From: Marinilabiliaceae bacterium UBA5213
Lineage (GTDB): Bacteria > Bacteroidota > Bacteroidia > Bacteroidales > Marinilabiliaceae
Direction: 5' to 3'
Assembly: GCA_002412555.1 (NCBI GenBank)
Contig: DHVH01000093.1
Span: 2,324-13,598, forward strand
Length of the DNA: 11,275 nt
This document shows, piece after piece, positions 1-7,324 of this stretch. The translations under genes and the position numbers were made by a program. The notes under the pieces were generated by a model. That model saw nothing but the letters and a program-made list of their open reading frames with translations. It made no database searches and was not told where the DNA came from. Position 1 is the first letter of the stretch. Each line of letters starts with the position of its first letter.

Positions 1-2109
1 GGGGATCAGGATCTCAACTATTTGCTTTCAACAGGATATTATACAAAGGAAGGCCTTTTAAAGGATGGCCCTGATGGGTACGATCGTTACAACCTAAGGT
101 TTAAACTTGGTTCTACCATCAATAAATATGTCTCTTTGGATGTTCAGGCCAATTATTCAGGCGCCTTTACTGAGACAAATCCTTATAATGTGAACAATAT
201 TCTTGAGCGTTTATACAGAGTAAGAGGACGTCAACCCATATATGTGCCTTCAGAGGATATCAATGAAAGCATCTATAATGGAGACTTGCAGCAAAATGCC
301 ATTGATATTATGAGAAATGGTGGTCTGACAAATAATCGGTATGAGAGTTACATGGGCAAAGGAGCCCTTACCATAAAAAATGTTGTTGAGGGTTTGAGCT
401 TGAACTTGAGTGCTTCAAGACAAAACAGTTATTATAATTCTCAAGTTACCCGTCGCAATTTGATATGGAGGGATCGTTTAGGTACCGGTGTTCGGTTTCA
501 GATCAATAATCCAAATTCTTTGGTAAAAACCAAAAATTATGGTTTTCAGGACACTTTTGAGGCAGTGTTGAATTATCAAAAAGCATTGGGACAACACACT
601 TTAACGGCACTTGCAGGGACAACCTATGAGGAGTACCGTAATGACCAAATATCAGGGACTGCCAGAAACTTAAATTCTAACGATTTTTTCAGTTTCAATT
701 ACTATGATGCGTCTGAGCCGACTAATACAGATCTTTCTGACAGAGTTGAGACCTGGGCGATGAATTCTTATTTTGGTAGGTTGAATTATAATTTTGGGGA
801 TCGCTACATTTTGGAGGCGAATATTCGATATGATGGGAGTTCACGTTTGGCCCCGGATTACCGTTGGCAAGCCTTCCCATCTTTTTCTGCTGCCTGGCGT
901 ATCAACGAGGAAGCATGGTTTAACCTTCCTTTTGTGAGTAATTTTAAATTGAGGGGATCATGGGGTCAATTGGGTAACGGAGCTGTTTTAGGGTTATACG
1001 ATTACATTGCAACAATTAACAGTGGCACTCACATGGCTGATGGCTACTATTTTCAATCGTCGCTGGCTTCTCAATCTAAAACCTGGGAAACCATAGAAAC
1101 TACCAATATAGGTATTGACTTAGGTTTTGTAAATAATCGGCTTAACATCACTGGCGATTATTATTGGAAGACCAATTCTGATATGTTAGCGTCGTTGCAG
1201 TTGCCAAGTATTTTGGGTGTTGGTGTTTCTAATGCCAATCTTGGTGAACTGGAATCGTGGGGTTGGGAACTGGATTTGAGGTGGCGTGATAAAATTGGAG
1301 ACGTTTCTTATATGGTGGCCTTTAACATTGCTGACAATCAAAATAAATTGGTGAGTTATAATGGGATAAACACCATTAGTGCCGGTACGGTTGGCTTGCT
1401 TGAAGGTTATGAGCTAAATACTATCTGGGGTTACAAGACTGATGGTTATTGGAATAGCCGTGAGGAATATTTACAGTATAAAGAAGATAATCCTGGTTAT
1501 CAAACTTTTAACGATGGACAGATAGCAGGTGGGGATGTTCGATATGTTGCGCAAGGTAGCCCCGATCACATGATAGGAGCCGGAGGAGGCACCCCCGAGG
1601 AGCCTGGAGATCTGGTTTATTTAGGCAACACCAATGGTCGTTTTCTTTATGGACTTAACCTGTCAGTTGAAAGAAAAGGTTTTGATTTTTCCATGTTCTT
1701 TCAAGGTGTTGGAAAACGGGCCTTCTTAGTTCAAACCGGAACAATTACGCCATTCTGGCAAACCTCAACAATGCCATGGACTGTTCACAGGGATTCCTGG
1801 ACCGAAGAGAACAAGGATGCTTTTTGGCCAAGAATGTATAACAACAATGGCAATGATTTTAACTTCAAGCCTTCTGATAAGTGGGTTCAAAATGGAGCCT
1901 ACATTCGCTTAAAGACAGTGCAGCTTGGATACAAGATTCCTATAAATGAAAGTGTGATTGAGAATGCAAGAGTTTATATCTCTGGCAATGATATTTGGGA
2001 GCATACCAATGTTCTTTCCGTGTTTGATCCGGAAGTTGGGAATGATGCAAGTGCTAACTATTATCCATTCTTTAGAACTTGGTCTCTAGGACTTAATCTG
2101 ACCTTCTAA
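1..2109 (+). CDS. SusC/RagA-family TonB-dependent outer-membrane transporter, C-terminal part (5' truncated)
   Basis: This is the beta-barrel part of a SusC-like transporter, which imports oligosaccharides through the outer membrane using TonB energy. The frame is open from base 1, so the ATG/TTG codons near the window start are not real starts. 702 residues are visible; full SusC proteins usually have about 1000-1100, so the signal peptide, carboxypeptidase-like domain, TonB box and most or all of the plug lie upstream. Family motifs seen: a YYTKEGLLK stretch soon after the plug region, RYDGSSRLAPDYRWQAFPSFSAAW-type sequence near visible residues 270-295 (RYDGSS then FPSFSAAW), LRGSWGQLGN near 315-325, and ESWGWELDLRW about 100 residues later. 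The protein ends in SLGLNLTF, with the terminal aromatic residue typical of BAM-inserted barrels. A SusD-like gene follows 133 bases downstream, which confirms the pairing. The substrate cannot be told from sequence. The family call is very secure. Confidence 0.96.
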   Translation, partial: GDQDLNYLLSTGYYTKEGLLKDGPDGYDRYNLRFKLGSTINKYVSLDVQANYSGAFTETNPYNVNNILERLYRVRGRQPIYVPSEDINESIYNGDLQQNAIDIMRNGGLTNNRYESYMGKGALTIKNVVEGLSLNLSASRQNSYYNSQVTRRNLIWRDRLGTGVRFQINNPNSLVKTKNYGFQDTFEAVLNYQKALGQHTLTALAGTTYEEYRNDQISGTARNLNSNDFFSFNYYDASEPTNTDLSDRVETWAMNSYFGRLNYNFGDRYILEANIRYDGSSRLAPDYRWQAFPSFSAAWRINEEAWFNLPFVSNFKLRGSWGQLGNGAVLGLYDYIATINSGTHMADGYYFQSSLASQSKTWETIETTNIGIDLGFVNNRLNITGDYYWKTNSDMLASLQLPSILGVGVSNANLGELESWGWELDLRWRDKIGDVSYMVAFNIADNQNKLVSYNGINTISAGTVGLLEGYELNTIWGYKTDGYWNSREEYLQYKEDNPGYQTFNDGQIAGGDVRYVAQGSPDHMIGAGGGTPEEPGDLVYLGNTNGRFLYGLNLSVERKGFDFSMFFQGVGKRAFLVQTGTITPFWQTSTMPWTVHRDSWTEENKDAFWPRMYNNNGNDFNFKPSDKWVQNGAYIRLKTVQLGYKIPINESVIENARVYISGNDIWEHTNVLSVFDPEVGNDASANYYPFFRTWSLGLNLTF

Positions 2110-2127
2110 GTTTTGAGATCAAAGGAA

Positions 2128-2202
2128 AAAAGAAAATTTTCTTTTGTCAGACTGCTTTGCAGAATTGCAAACAATATTTTAGACCCTAAGTCTTTGAAGG
2201 GT
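2128..2202 (+). repeat. Three short inverted repeats in the susC-susD intergenic region
   Basis: The 133-base gap between the transporter and the SusD gene contains three hairpin-capable repeats. The first is an 18-base perfect palindrome, AAAAGAAAATTTTCTTTT, at 2128-2145. The second is TTTGCA/TGCAAA with a 4-base loop at 2156-2171. The third is ACCCT/AGGGT with a 10-base loop at 2183-2202. None is a convincing GC-rich terminator, and I see no TAnnTTTG element here, so the two genes are probably co-transcribed. The hairpins could affect mRNA stability or the SusC:SusD expression ratio; that role is inference. Confidence 0.4.
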
Positions 2203-2242
2203 TTATGTTTAAGTATTTGGTAATGAACATAAAAAATTTAGT

Positions 2243-3898
2243 ATGAAGAAAAATTTTTGGTTAGTTATATTAGGATCTGTGTTGTTGTCTTTGGGCTCTT
2301 GCGAGCTTGATCTGGAGCCGGAGACAACCTTAACAGACGTGTCCTTTTGGAAAACAGAAACGGATTTAAGAGGAGCTTGTAACAGGTTGTATAATCTTTT
2401 ACAGTATACAACTCATGATACGCGCTCAGACGAACTTGTTATGACTTCAGCAGATAACGTTTCCAGTGGAAATGTAAGTGTTCCTTCTTCTTCAGGGAAT
2501 TGGGCAGATCCATATTACAGGATATTTACAGCTAATAACATCATTGGCAAGGGAGCGAATGCAGATTTGCCAGAAGAAGTCATTAATCGTTGGTTAGCGG
2601 AGGCCTATTTTTTCAGGGCTTACTATCATTTTGAGCTGGTCACAAAATACGGAGATGTTCCATTAATGTTAAAGGCAATAAATGATACAGAGGATCCCTT
2701 GCTCTATTCTCCACGTACACCGCGTGAAGAGGTCATCCAACAATGTTACAGAGATTTGGATTTCGCTGTTGAATGGCTCCCTGCTATAGACAATCTTTCT
2801 GGATCGGATTGGGGAAGAGTTAGTGTTTCTGCTGCCTTAGCAATGAAGTTGCGCATCGGTTTATTTGAAGGAACCTATTCAAAGTACCACAACTTGCCAA
2901 GTGATCATATGGATCACCTAAAGGTTGCTATTGAGTCTGCTGAGCTTTTGATGGAAGGTGGGGCGCATGCTCTATATCCTAATTTTCAGAATTTGTTTTT
3001 GTTTGAAGGTGAAGGACGTCAGAATAAAGAAAACATCTTTGTTAAAGTTTACGGACCAAATGGAGAAGGAACTGTGACCCATAACAATAGTCGATTAATG
3101 GAGAATCGTGTTTCTGTAACCCGTCAAATGGTTGATTTGTTTCTATACGAAGATGGACTACCTAAGGAGTTGTCGGCCCTTAAAATTGCCGATGAATCCA
3201 GCTTTAACGATGTCTTTATTGCACGTGACCCGAGGTTGGAAATGACTCTGTATAAAATGGGTGAGAATGCCTACAAAGGTCCTTATGTTCCTTTTAGTAA
3301 TCAGCATGGTAACGGGTATTCATTAAAAAAAGGTTTTCTTTTGTCTGAATGGGAAACAAACTCCCAAGAGACCATTGATATGATGCTGATTCGATATGCT
3401 GAAATTCTGATCTCCTATGCTGAGGCATTGTATGAGCACAACGGTAGTATTACGGATGAGCAATTGGGTTTAACAATCAATGCGCTCCGTAACAGAGTTG
3501 GATTTATAGCACCCCCATTAACAAATGCTTTTGCTACTGCTAATAATTTGGATCTGCTGCAAGAAATTCGTAGAGAGCGTACGGTTGAGTTTATTGACGA
3601 GGGTTTCCGATATATCGACATTATTCGTTGGAAAATAGCAGAAGAGGTTCTGCCAGTGGATATTCTTGGGGCAAAGTTTGTTGACGCAGAAACATCAAAG
3701 AGTCGGGAAGAAATGAGGATGACCGATGAAGATGGTAAATTTAACGGCATACAAGTGCATGACCAGTCCGATATAATTATTATTGAGCTAGCGAGCACAC
3801 GGAAATTTAATCCAAGTCGGGATTACCTGTATCCTATACCGTTGAACGAGATATCGTTATCTAATGGAGCTGTAGTTCAAAATCCAAATTGGAATTAG
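2243..3898 (+). CDS. SusD/RagB-family glycan-binding surface lipoprotein
   Basis: This gene encodes the lid-like, glycan-binding partner of the SusC transporter, anchored at the cell surface by lipid. At 551 residues it is of usual length and looks complete. The start gives a signal peptide beginning MKKNFWLVILG and ending in the lipobox LGSC, with the lipidated Cys at residue 20 followed by acidic residues. The N-terminal region has the familiar FWKTETDLRGACNRLYN stretch, then FFRAYYHFELVTKYGDVPL, a TPR-type segment found in SusD proteins. Later come RYAEILISYAEAL near residues 383-395, RRERTVEFIDEGFRYIDIIR near 442-462, and the canonical ending YLYPIPLNEISLSNGAVVQNPNWN (key residues YPIP, NP.W). 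It lies directly between the transporter and a small lipoprotein gene, so all three probably share one transcript. Family assignment is very secure; glycan specificity is unknown. Confidence 0.97.
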   Translation: MKKNFWLVILGSVLLSLGSCELDLEPETTLTDVSFWKTETDLRGACNRLYNLLQYTTHDTRSDELVMTSADNVSSGNVSVPSSSGNWADPYYRIFTANNIIGKGANADLPEEVINRWLAEAYFFRAYYHFELVTKYGDVPLMLKAINDTEDPLLYSPRTPREEVIQQCYRDLDFAVEWLPAIDNLSGSDWGRVSVSAALAMKLRIGLFEGTYSKYHNLPSDHMDHLKVAIESAELLMEGGAHALYPNFQNLFLFEGEGRQNKENIFVKVYGPNGEGTVTHNNSRLMENRVSVTRQMVDLFLYEDGLPKELSALKIADESSFNDVFIARDPRLEMTLYKMGENAYKGPYVPFSNQHGNGYSLKKGFLLSEWETNSQETIDMMLIRYAEILISYAEALYEHNGSITDEQLGLTINALRNRVGFIAPPLTNAFATANNLDLLQEIRRERTVEFIDEGFRYIDIIRWKIAEEVLPVDILGAKFVDAETSKSREEMRMTDEDGKFNGIQVHDQSDIIIIELASTRKFNPSRDYLYPIPLNEISLSNGAVVQNPNWN

Positions 3899-3947
3899 GT
3901 TAGCGTAATTAGTGATGAGGACAATAAATAATATAAAATGTTTTCGG

Positions 3948-4505
3948 ATGAAAAAGATAAAATTTTTAATAAGTCTCTTTGCAGTTTCCTTACTGATGGC
4001 AAGTTGTGAAGAGGAAGCCTGGGAAAATGGTGATCCTGCCATGGAGCATGTTTATTACTTTGGCTTTGAGGATTGGGGAAGGAATAATAATCAGGTAATA
4101 TTTACGGTTAAGGAAGGTGAGACTTTAGCTGTTCCTGTTCAATTTCATAGTGAAAGGGTGAGAAATTATGATGTAGTGGTTTATTATTATGCGGCCTATT
4201 CTGAGGGAGGTGCCGTTAGAGGCACAGATTATGAAGTTGTAAGCGAAGGTGGCACTGTGCTGACCCCTAATGCAAATGGAGCATTTGAAATGCAATGGCC
4301 AAAGGCAGAAAAGGGCGTCAAGAACATCTACGTGAAAGTTCTGAATGGAAGTGCTCCTAATCTTGTATTGTGGACTTTTGATCCTCTAGCAGAAGTGCCT
4401 ATTTCAAATCAGGATGTTAGTTCTACTGTAAATAGCAAGACGAATGATTATGAGGTGAGAGCCTTCTCACAAAATCACAGAGTAACCATCGATTTTGAGG
4501 AGTGA
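3948..4505 (+). CDS. Small SusE-position lipoprotein, Calx-beta/DUF4843-like, putative surface glycan-binding protein
   Basis: This is a 185-residue predicted lipoprotein. I chose the ATG at 3948 because it starts a clean signal peptide (MKKIKFLISLFAVSLLMASC); in-frame GTG/ATG codons at 3912/3915 would only add a non-signal extension. The lipid-attachment Cys is residue 20, followed by EEE. Acidic residues right after the Cys resemble the surface-export signals known for Bacteroidota lipoproteins. The mature part of about 166 residues looks all-beta: a VIFTVKEGETLAVPVQ strand pair near 50-65, GTDYEVV at 92-98 and NIYVKVLNG at 126-134. This pattern recalls Calx-beta and DUF4843-type domains, in which a G-T/H-D-Y loop is followed by an edge strand. 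I see no catalytic motif. It sits 49 bases after the SusD gene and is followed by a strong terminator, so it is the last gene of that unit. By position it is probably a SusE-like surface glycan-binding protein; this is inference, and the exact family is uncertain. Confidence 0.8.
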   Translation: MKKIKFLISLFAVSLLMASCEEEAWENGDPAMEHVYYFGFEDWGRNNNQVIFTVKEGETLAVPVQFHSERVRNYDVVVYYYAAYSEGGAVRGTDYEVVSEGGTVLTPNANGAFEMQWPKAEKGVKNIYVKVLNGSAPNLVLWTFDPLAEVPISNQDVSSTVNSKTNDYEVRAFSQNHRVTIDFEE

Positions 4506-4521
4506 TTTGGGGGTGTATGTT

Positions 4522-4559
4522 GAGGGTGTCTCAGGAGTCTGAGACGCCCTCTTTATTTT
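4522..4559 (+). terminator. Strong rho-independent terminator after the SusCD unit
   Basis: A 13-base-pair stem (4522-4534 with 4539-4551) has one G-T wobble and a GAGT tetraloop, followed at once by TTTATTTT. It lies 16 bases after the stop codon of the SusE-position lipoprotein. Stem length, GC content and U-tract all fit an intrinsic terminator. Confidence 0.9.
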
Positions 4560-4599
4560 CGTACTCCTATCCGAGAAGTTTTTCGAATATTCAATTCTC

Positions 4600-4634
4600 A
4601 GAGGCTTTAAAAGTTTTTTGGACAGCCTCTTTTT
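4600..4634 (+). terminator. Possible second, weaker terminator
   Basis: AGAGGCT (4600-4606) and AGCCTCT (4624-4630) form a perfect 7-base-pair stem followed by TTTT. The 17-base A/T-rich loop is long for an intrinsic terminator, so this may be a back-up terminator or an incidental repeat. Confidence 0.4.
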
Positions 4635-4729
4635 ACAATAAGGACTAACCACTACTCAGCACTTTTTATTGGTTGTTGGGTGAGAAGTCTGGTTGGATTT
4701 ATACGCTCTTAAATATCAATGGGCTATGT

Positions 4730-4760
4730 AGCAGGAATTCCTGCTTCGATGTATGAAGCA
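4730..4760. promoter_or_regulatory. 16-base perfect palindrome overlapping a second inverted repeat, candidate operator
   Basis: AGCAGGAATTCCTGCT at 4730-4745 is a perfect palindrome. Its right end is shared with a second inverted repeat, TGCTTC (4742-4747) and GAAGCA (4755-4760), with a 7-base spacer. The two cannot both fold at once in RNA because they share bases 4742-4745. The site lies about 95 bases upstream of the GH2 start and about 53 bases upstream of a candidate -7 element. A dimeric regulator site is plausible, but no function is shown by sequence alone. Confidence 0.4.
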
Positions 4761-4797
4761 CAGTTGATACACGGACAGGTAAGGAGACGTTTGAAGA

Positions 4798-4805
4798 TAG
4801 TTTTG
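4798..4805 (+). promoter_or_regulatory. Candidate Bacteroidota -7 element for the GH2 gene
   Basis: TAGTTTTG matches the TAnnTTTG consensus of the Bacteroidota primary sigma factor and lies 33 bases upstream of the GH2 ATG. No TTTG is present at the usual 19-21 base spacing upstream, so the -33 half is missing. This would fit an activator-dependent promoter or a chance match. Confidence 0.35.
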
Positions 4806-4838
4806 AATGTCTGTTAATTTATAATTATTCAATTTTTT

Positions 4839-7319
4839 ATGAAGATGTTGTTGAGGAGTATTTTGGTGGTTGTTTTGATAATAAGCGGAACAGAGCTTAC
4901 ATATGCCCAATTTAATCATAATAGTATACGTTTGGAGGAGGGTTGGGAGTTTTTAAAAGGGGATCTGGGAGGTGTATGGGAAGCCTTTCGGCCGGCAAAT
5001 GAGGGGAGTCCTGAAAGGGTTCCGTTGTGGACTCCGGTAACCCTTCCGCACAGTGTAAACGCCTGGGATGCTGTTGATCCTGATGTGAACTACTACCAGG
5101 GGCCATCATGGTACAAAACCCTGTTGGATGTATCCAATCCTTTTGAGAATGGACGCATTATTCTTCATTTCGAAGGATCTGGACAAAAAACAGAAGTTTA
5201 TGTTTTTACCACAAAAGTGGCGACTCACGTTGGGGGTTATGATGAATGGTATGCGGACATTACTGATGCCGTTGATGAATTTCTTTTATCTGACGATGGC
5301 CGTGCTTCTCGCTTTAAGGGGAAAATTCCGGTTGCTATTCGTACAGATAATAGTCGGGATGTTGAGATGATACCTTCTGATTTATCGGACTTTAACCTTT
5401 ATGGAGGAATTTATCGCTACCTGAATCTGGTATATGTGCCAGCGCTTTCCATGAAAAATGTCTATGCCCGGGCAAGCGTGGATAATAAAGGACAAAATGG
5501 AAATGTTATAATTACCAGCGAATTTTATAATATTGCACAGGTTAATAATGCCTCACTCGAATTTCAGGTTAGAGATGCCAACAATAAGGTGGTTTACCAA
5601 GCTCAGAAACAACTGAAGAATTTTAAAGGAGAAGTTCTTCTCGACGAAGTTCATCTGCGCAAGCCAATGCTTTGGTCTCCAAAGCATCCAAACAGATATA
5701 CCTTAAGTTTACAATTGACTTCAGATCAAGGCATTCATCATGAGACCATTCCTTTTGGGTTCAGGCATTTTGAGTTTGTAGAACAGGGCCCTTTTTTATT
5801 GAATGGGGAGCGCTTGCTATTAAGAGGCACTCACCGTCATGAAGACCATGCAGGCGTGGCCGCTGCACTGACCGAAGATATGATGCGGCAGGAAATGAAG
5901 CTCATGAAAGATATGGGCGTTAACTTTATTCGGCTGGGTCATTATCAGCAGTCCCGTATCATATTGGATTTATGTGACAGTCTCGGCATTTTGGTTTGGG
6001 AGGAAATTCCCTGGTGTCGCGGTGGTTTAGGAGGTGAAGCGTATAAGGAACAAGCTCGAAGGATGTTGCGGAATATGATTATTCAGCATCGGAACCATCC
6101 TTCTGTAATTTTGTGGGGTCTGGGCAATGAAAACGATTGGCCCAACGATTTCCCTGATTTTGACAAGGAATCCATAAGGGCATTTATGACTGGGTTGCAC
6201 AATTTGTCTCATAAGCTGGATCCAACCCGATTGACTGCGATACGAAGATGTGATTTTTGCAAAGACATTGTAGATGTGTATTCTCCATCGATTTGGGCAG
6301 GCTGGTACCGAGGTCGCTACACCGATTATAAGAGGGTTTCGAATTATGAGCGAAAGCGGGTGAATCATTTTTTGCACGTTGAATGGGGAGGCGATAGCCA
6401 TGCGGGCCGACATACCGAGGAGCCGACACGGCATCTGGATATAGTTGTCAGTGAGGCAAAGGCCGATGAACGTGCCGGGGATGCATCGCTTTATGGTGGA
6501 CAAGTGCGTGCGTCTAAGGATGGTGAATGGACAGAAACCTACATCTGTGACATGATTGACTGGCACTTAAAAGAACAGGAAACCATGGAGTGGCTAACTG
6601 GAACGGCCTATTGGCCTTTTAAAGATTTTTCTACACCTGTGCGGCCTGAAAATCCTGTTCCTTATATGAATCAAAAGGGTGTTGTAGAGCGGGACTTAAC
6701 ACCCAAAGAGAGTTACTATGTTTTTCAGTCGTACTGGACGGAAAAGCCAATGGTGCGCATATACGGACATTCATGGCCAGTAAGATGGGGAGAACCCGGA
6801 GAGAAAAAGTTGGTCCGTATCTATTCCAATTGTGAGGAGGTGGAACTGTTCGTGAATGGTCAAAGCAAGGGTGTGAAAAAGCGCGACTCACAAGCTTTTC
6901 CTGCTGCCGGATTAAGCTGGGAAGTAGTGTTGGCAGAAGGGAAAAATCATTTTAAAGCACTTGGCAAAAAGGGTCGAGAAACGGTCGTTGATGAAGTGTT
7001 GCAGGACTATCAAACAGTTAAGTGGGGAGAGGAAGCCATCATCACTACTAAAGTTATACCAGATGAGGAAGATCATGTCTGGGTGGAAGTCCTTTTGAAA
7101 GATGAGCATGGCACTCCTTGCCTGGATTCTCGCAAGTACATCGATTTTGATTGTGCCGGAGATGGTAAAATGCTCGACAACCTGGGAACTTCTTCCGGTT
7201 CGCGCACTGTACAGGCTGCCAATGGCAGAGGGCGGATCAAAGTGAAACTCAATAAGGGAGAAAGCCGAATGGCCATCCGGTCTGATGGGCTAAAAACGGT
7301 TTTTGTGGACCTGAAATGA
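4839..7319 (+). CDS. Secreted glycoside hydrolase family 2 enzyme (beta-galactosidase/beta-glucuronidase-like) with DUF4982-like C-terminal region
   Basis: This exo-type GH2 enzyme should remove a beta-linked sugar from chain ends with retention of configuration. It has 826 residues. The signal peptide runs from MKMLLRSILVVV to about Ala23 (TYA|Q); with no lipobox Cys it is probably periplasmic. Inferred domains: sugar-binding beta-sandwich about 27-205, Ig-like sandwich about 205-315, TIM barrel about 316-620 starting near LLLRGTHRHEDHAG, a DUF4982-like sandwich near 650-720 (VRIYSNCEEVELFVNG), and a final Ig-like domain to 826. The acid/base is probably Glu431 in LWGLGNEN and the nucleophile Glu515 in HFLHVEWGGD. 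Their 84-residue spacing is close to the 76 in E. coli LacZ (461 and 537). The gene follows the SusCD unit in the same direction, with its own presumed promoter, so it likely processes the imported glycan. The GGDSHAGRH segment after Glu515 may mark a subfamily. Family is certain; substrate is open. Confidence 0.94.
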   Translation: MKMLLRSILVVVLIISGTELTYAQFNHNSIRLEEGWEFLKGDLGGVWEAFRPANEGSPERVPLWTPVTLPHSVNAWDAVDPDVNYYQGPSWYKTLLDVSNPFENGRIILHFEGSGQKTEVYVFTTKVATHVGGYDEWYADITDAVDEFLLSDDGRASRFKGKIPVAIRTDNSRDVEMIPSDLSDFNLYGGIYRYLNLVYVPALSMKNVYARASVDNKGQNGNVIITSEFYNIAQVNNASLEFQVRDANNKVVYQAQKQLKNFKGEVLLDEVHLRKPMLWSPKHPNRYTLSLQLTSDQGIHHETIPFGFRHFEFVEQGPFLLNGERLLLRGTHRHEDHAGVAAALTEDMMRQEMKLMKDMGVNFIRLGHYQQSRIILDLCDSLGILVWEEIPWCRGGLGGEAYKEQARRMLRNMIIQHRNHPSVILWGLGNENDWPNDFPDFDKESIRAFMTGLHNLSHKLDPTRLTAIRRCDFCKDIVDVYSPSIWAGWYRGRYTDYKRVSNYERKRVNHFLHVEWGGDSHAGRHTEEPTRHLDIVVSEAKADERAGDASLYGGQVRASKDGEWTETYICDMIDWHLKEQETMEWLTGTAYWPFKDFSTPVRPENPVPYMNQKGVVERDLTPKESYYVFQSYWTEKPMVRIYGHSWPVRWGEPGEKKLVRIYSNCEEVELFVNGQSKGVKKRDSQAFPAAGLSWEVVLAEGKNHFKALGKKGRETVVDEVLQDYQTVKWGEEAIITTKVIPDEEDHVWVEVLLKDEHGTPCLDSRKYIDFDCAGDGKMLDNLGTSSGSRTVQAANGRGRIKVKLNKGESRMAIRSDGLKTVFVDLK

Positions 7320-7324
7320 GTTTT

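Larger units (their letters stand above)
4506..4838. other. 333-base intergenic region between the SusE-position gene and GH2
   Basis: No convincing gene is seen on either strand; the short open frames here have no recognisable protein features. In order it holds a strong terminator, a weaker terminator-like hairpin, a 16-base palindrome overlapping a second inverted repeat, and a candidate promoter -7 element. Together these suggest that GH2 is transcribed separately from the SusCD unit. Confidence 0.7.

Noticed and set aside
3415..3798. Open frame of 127 codons on the - strand inside the SusD gene
   Set aside because: It is Ser/Ile-rich antisense sequence opposite conserved SusD C-terminal motifs.
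3912..3947. Upstream GTG/ATG starts for the SusE-position lipoprotein
   Set aside because: They would put a polar extension ahead of a clean lipoprotein signal peptide; the ATG at 3948 fits the family much better.
4716..4919. Small - strand frame spanning the GH2 promoter region
   Set aside because: It overlaps the GH2 start and signal peptide, has no recognisable features and no sign of its own start region.
6027..6566. Long open frame (179 codons) on the - strand inside GH2
   Set aside because: It overlaps the GH2 catalytic region, whose motifs are intact on the + strand, and its translation shows no recognisable domain or signal peptide.
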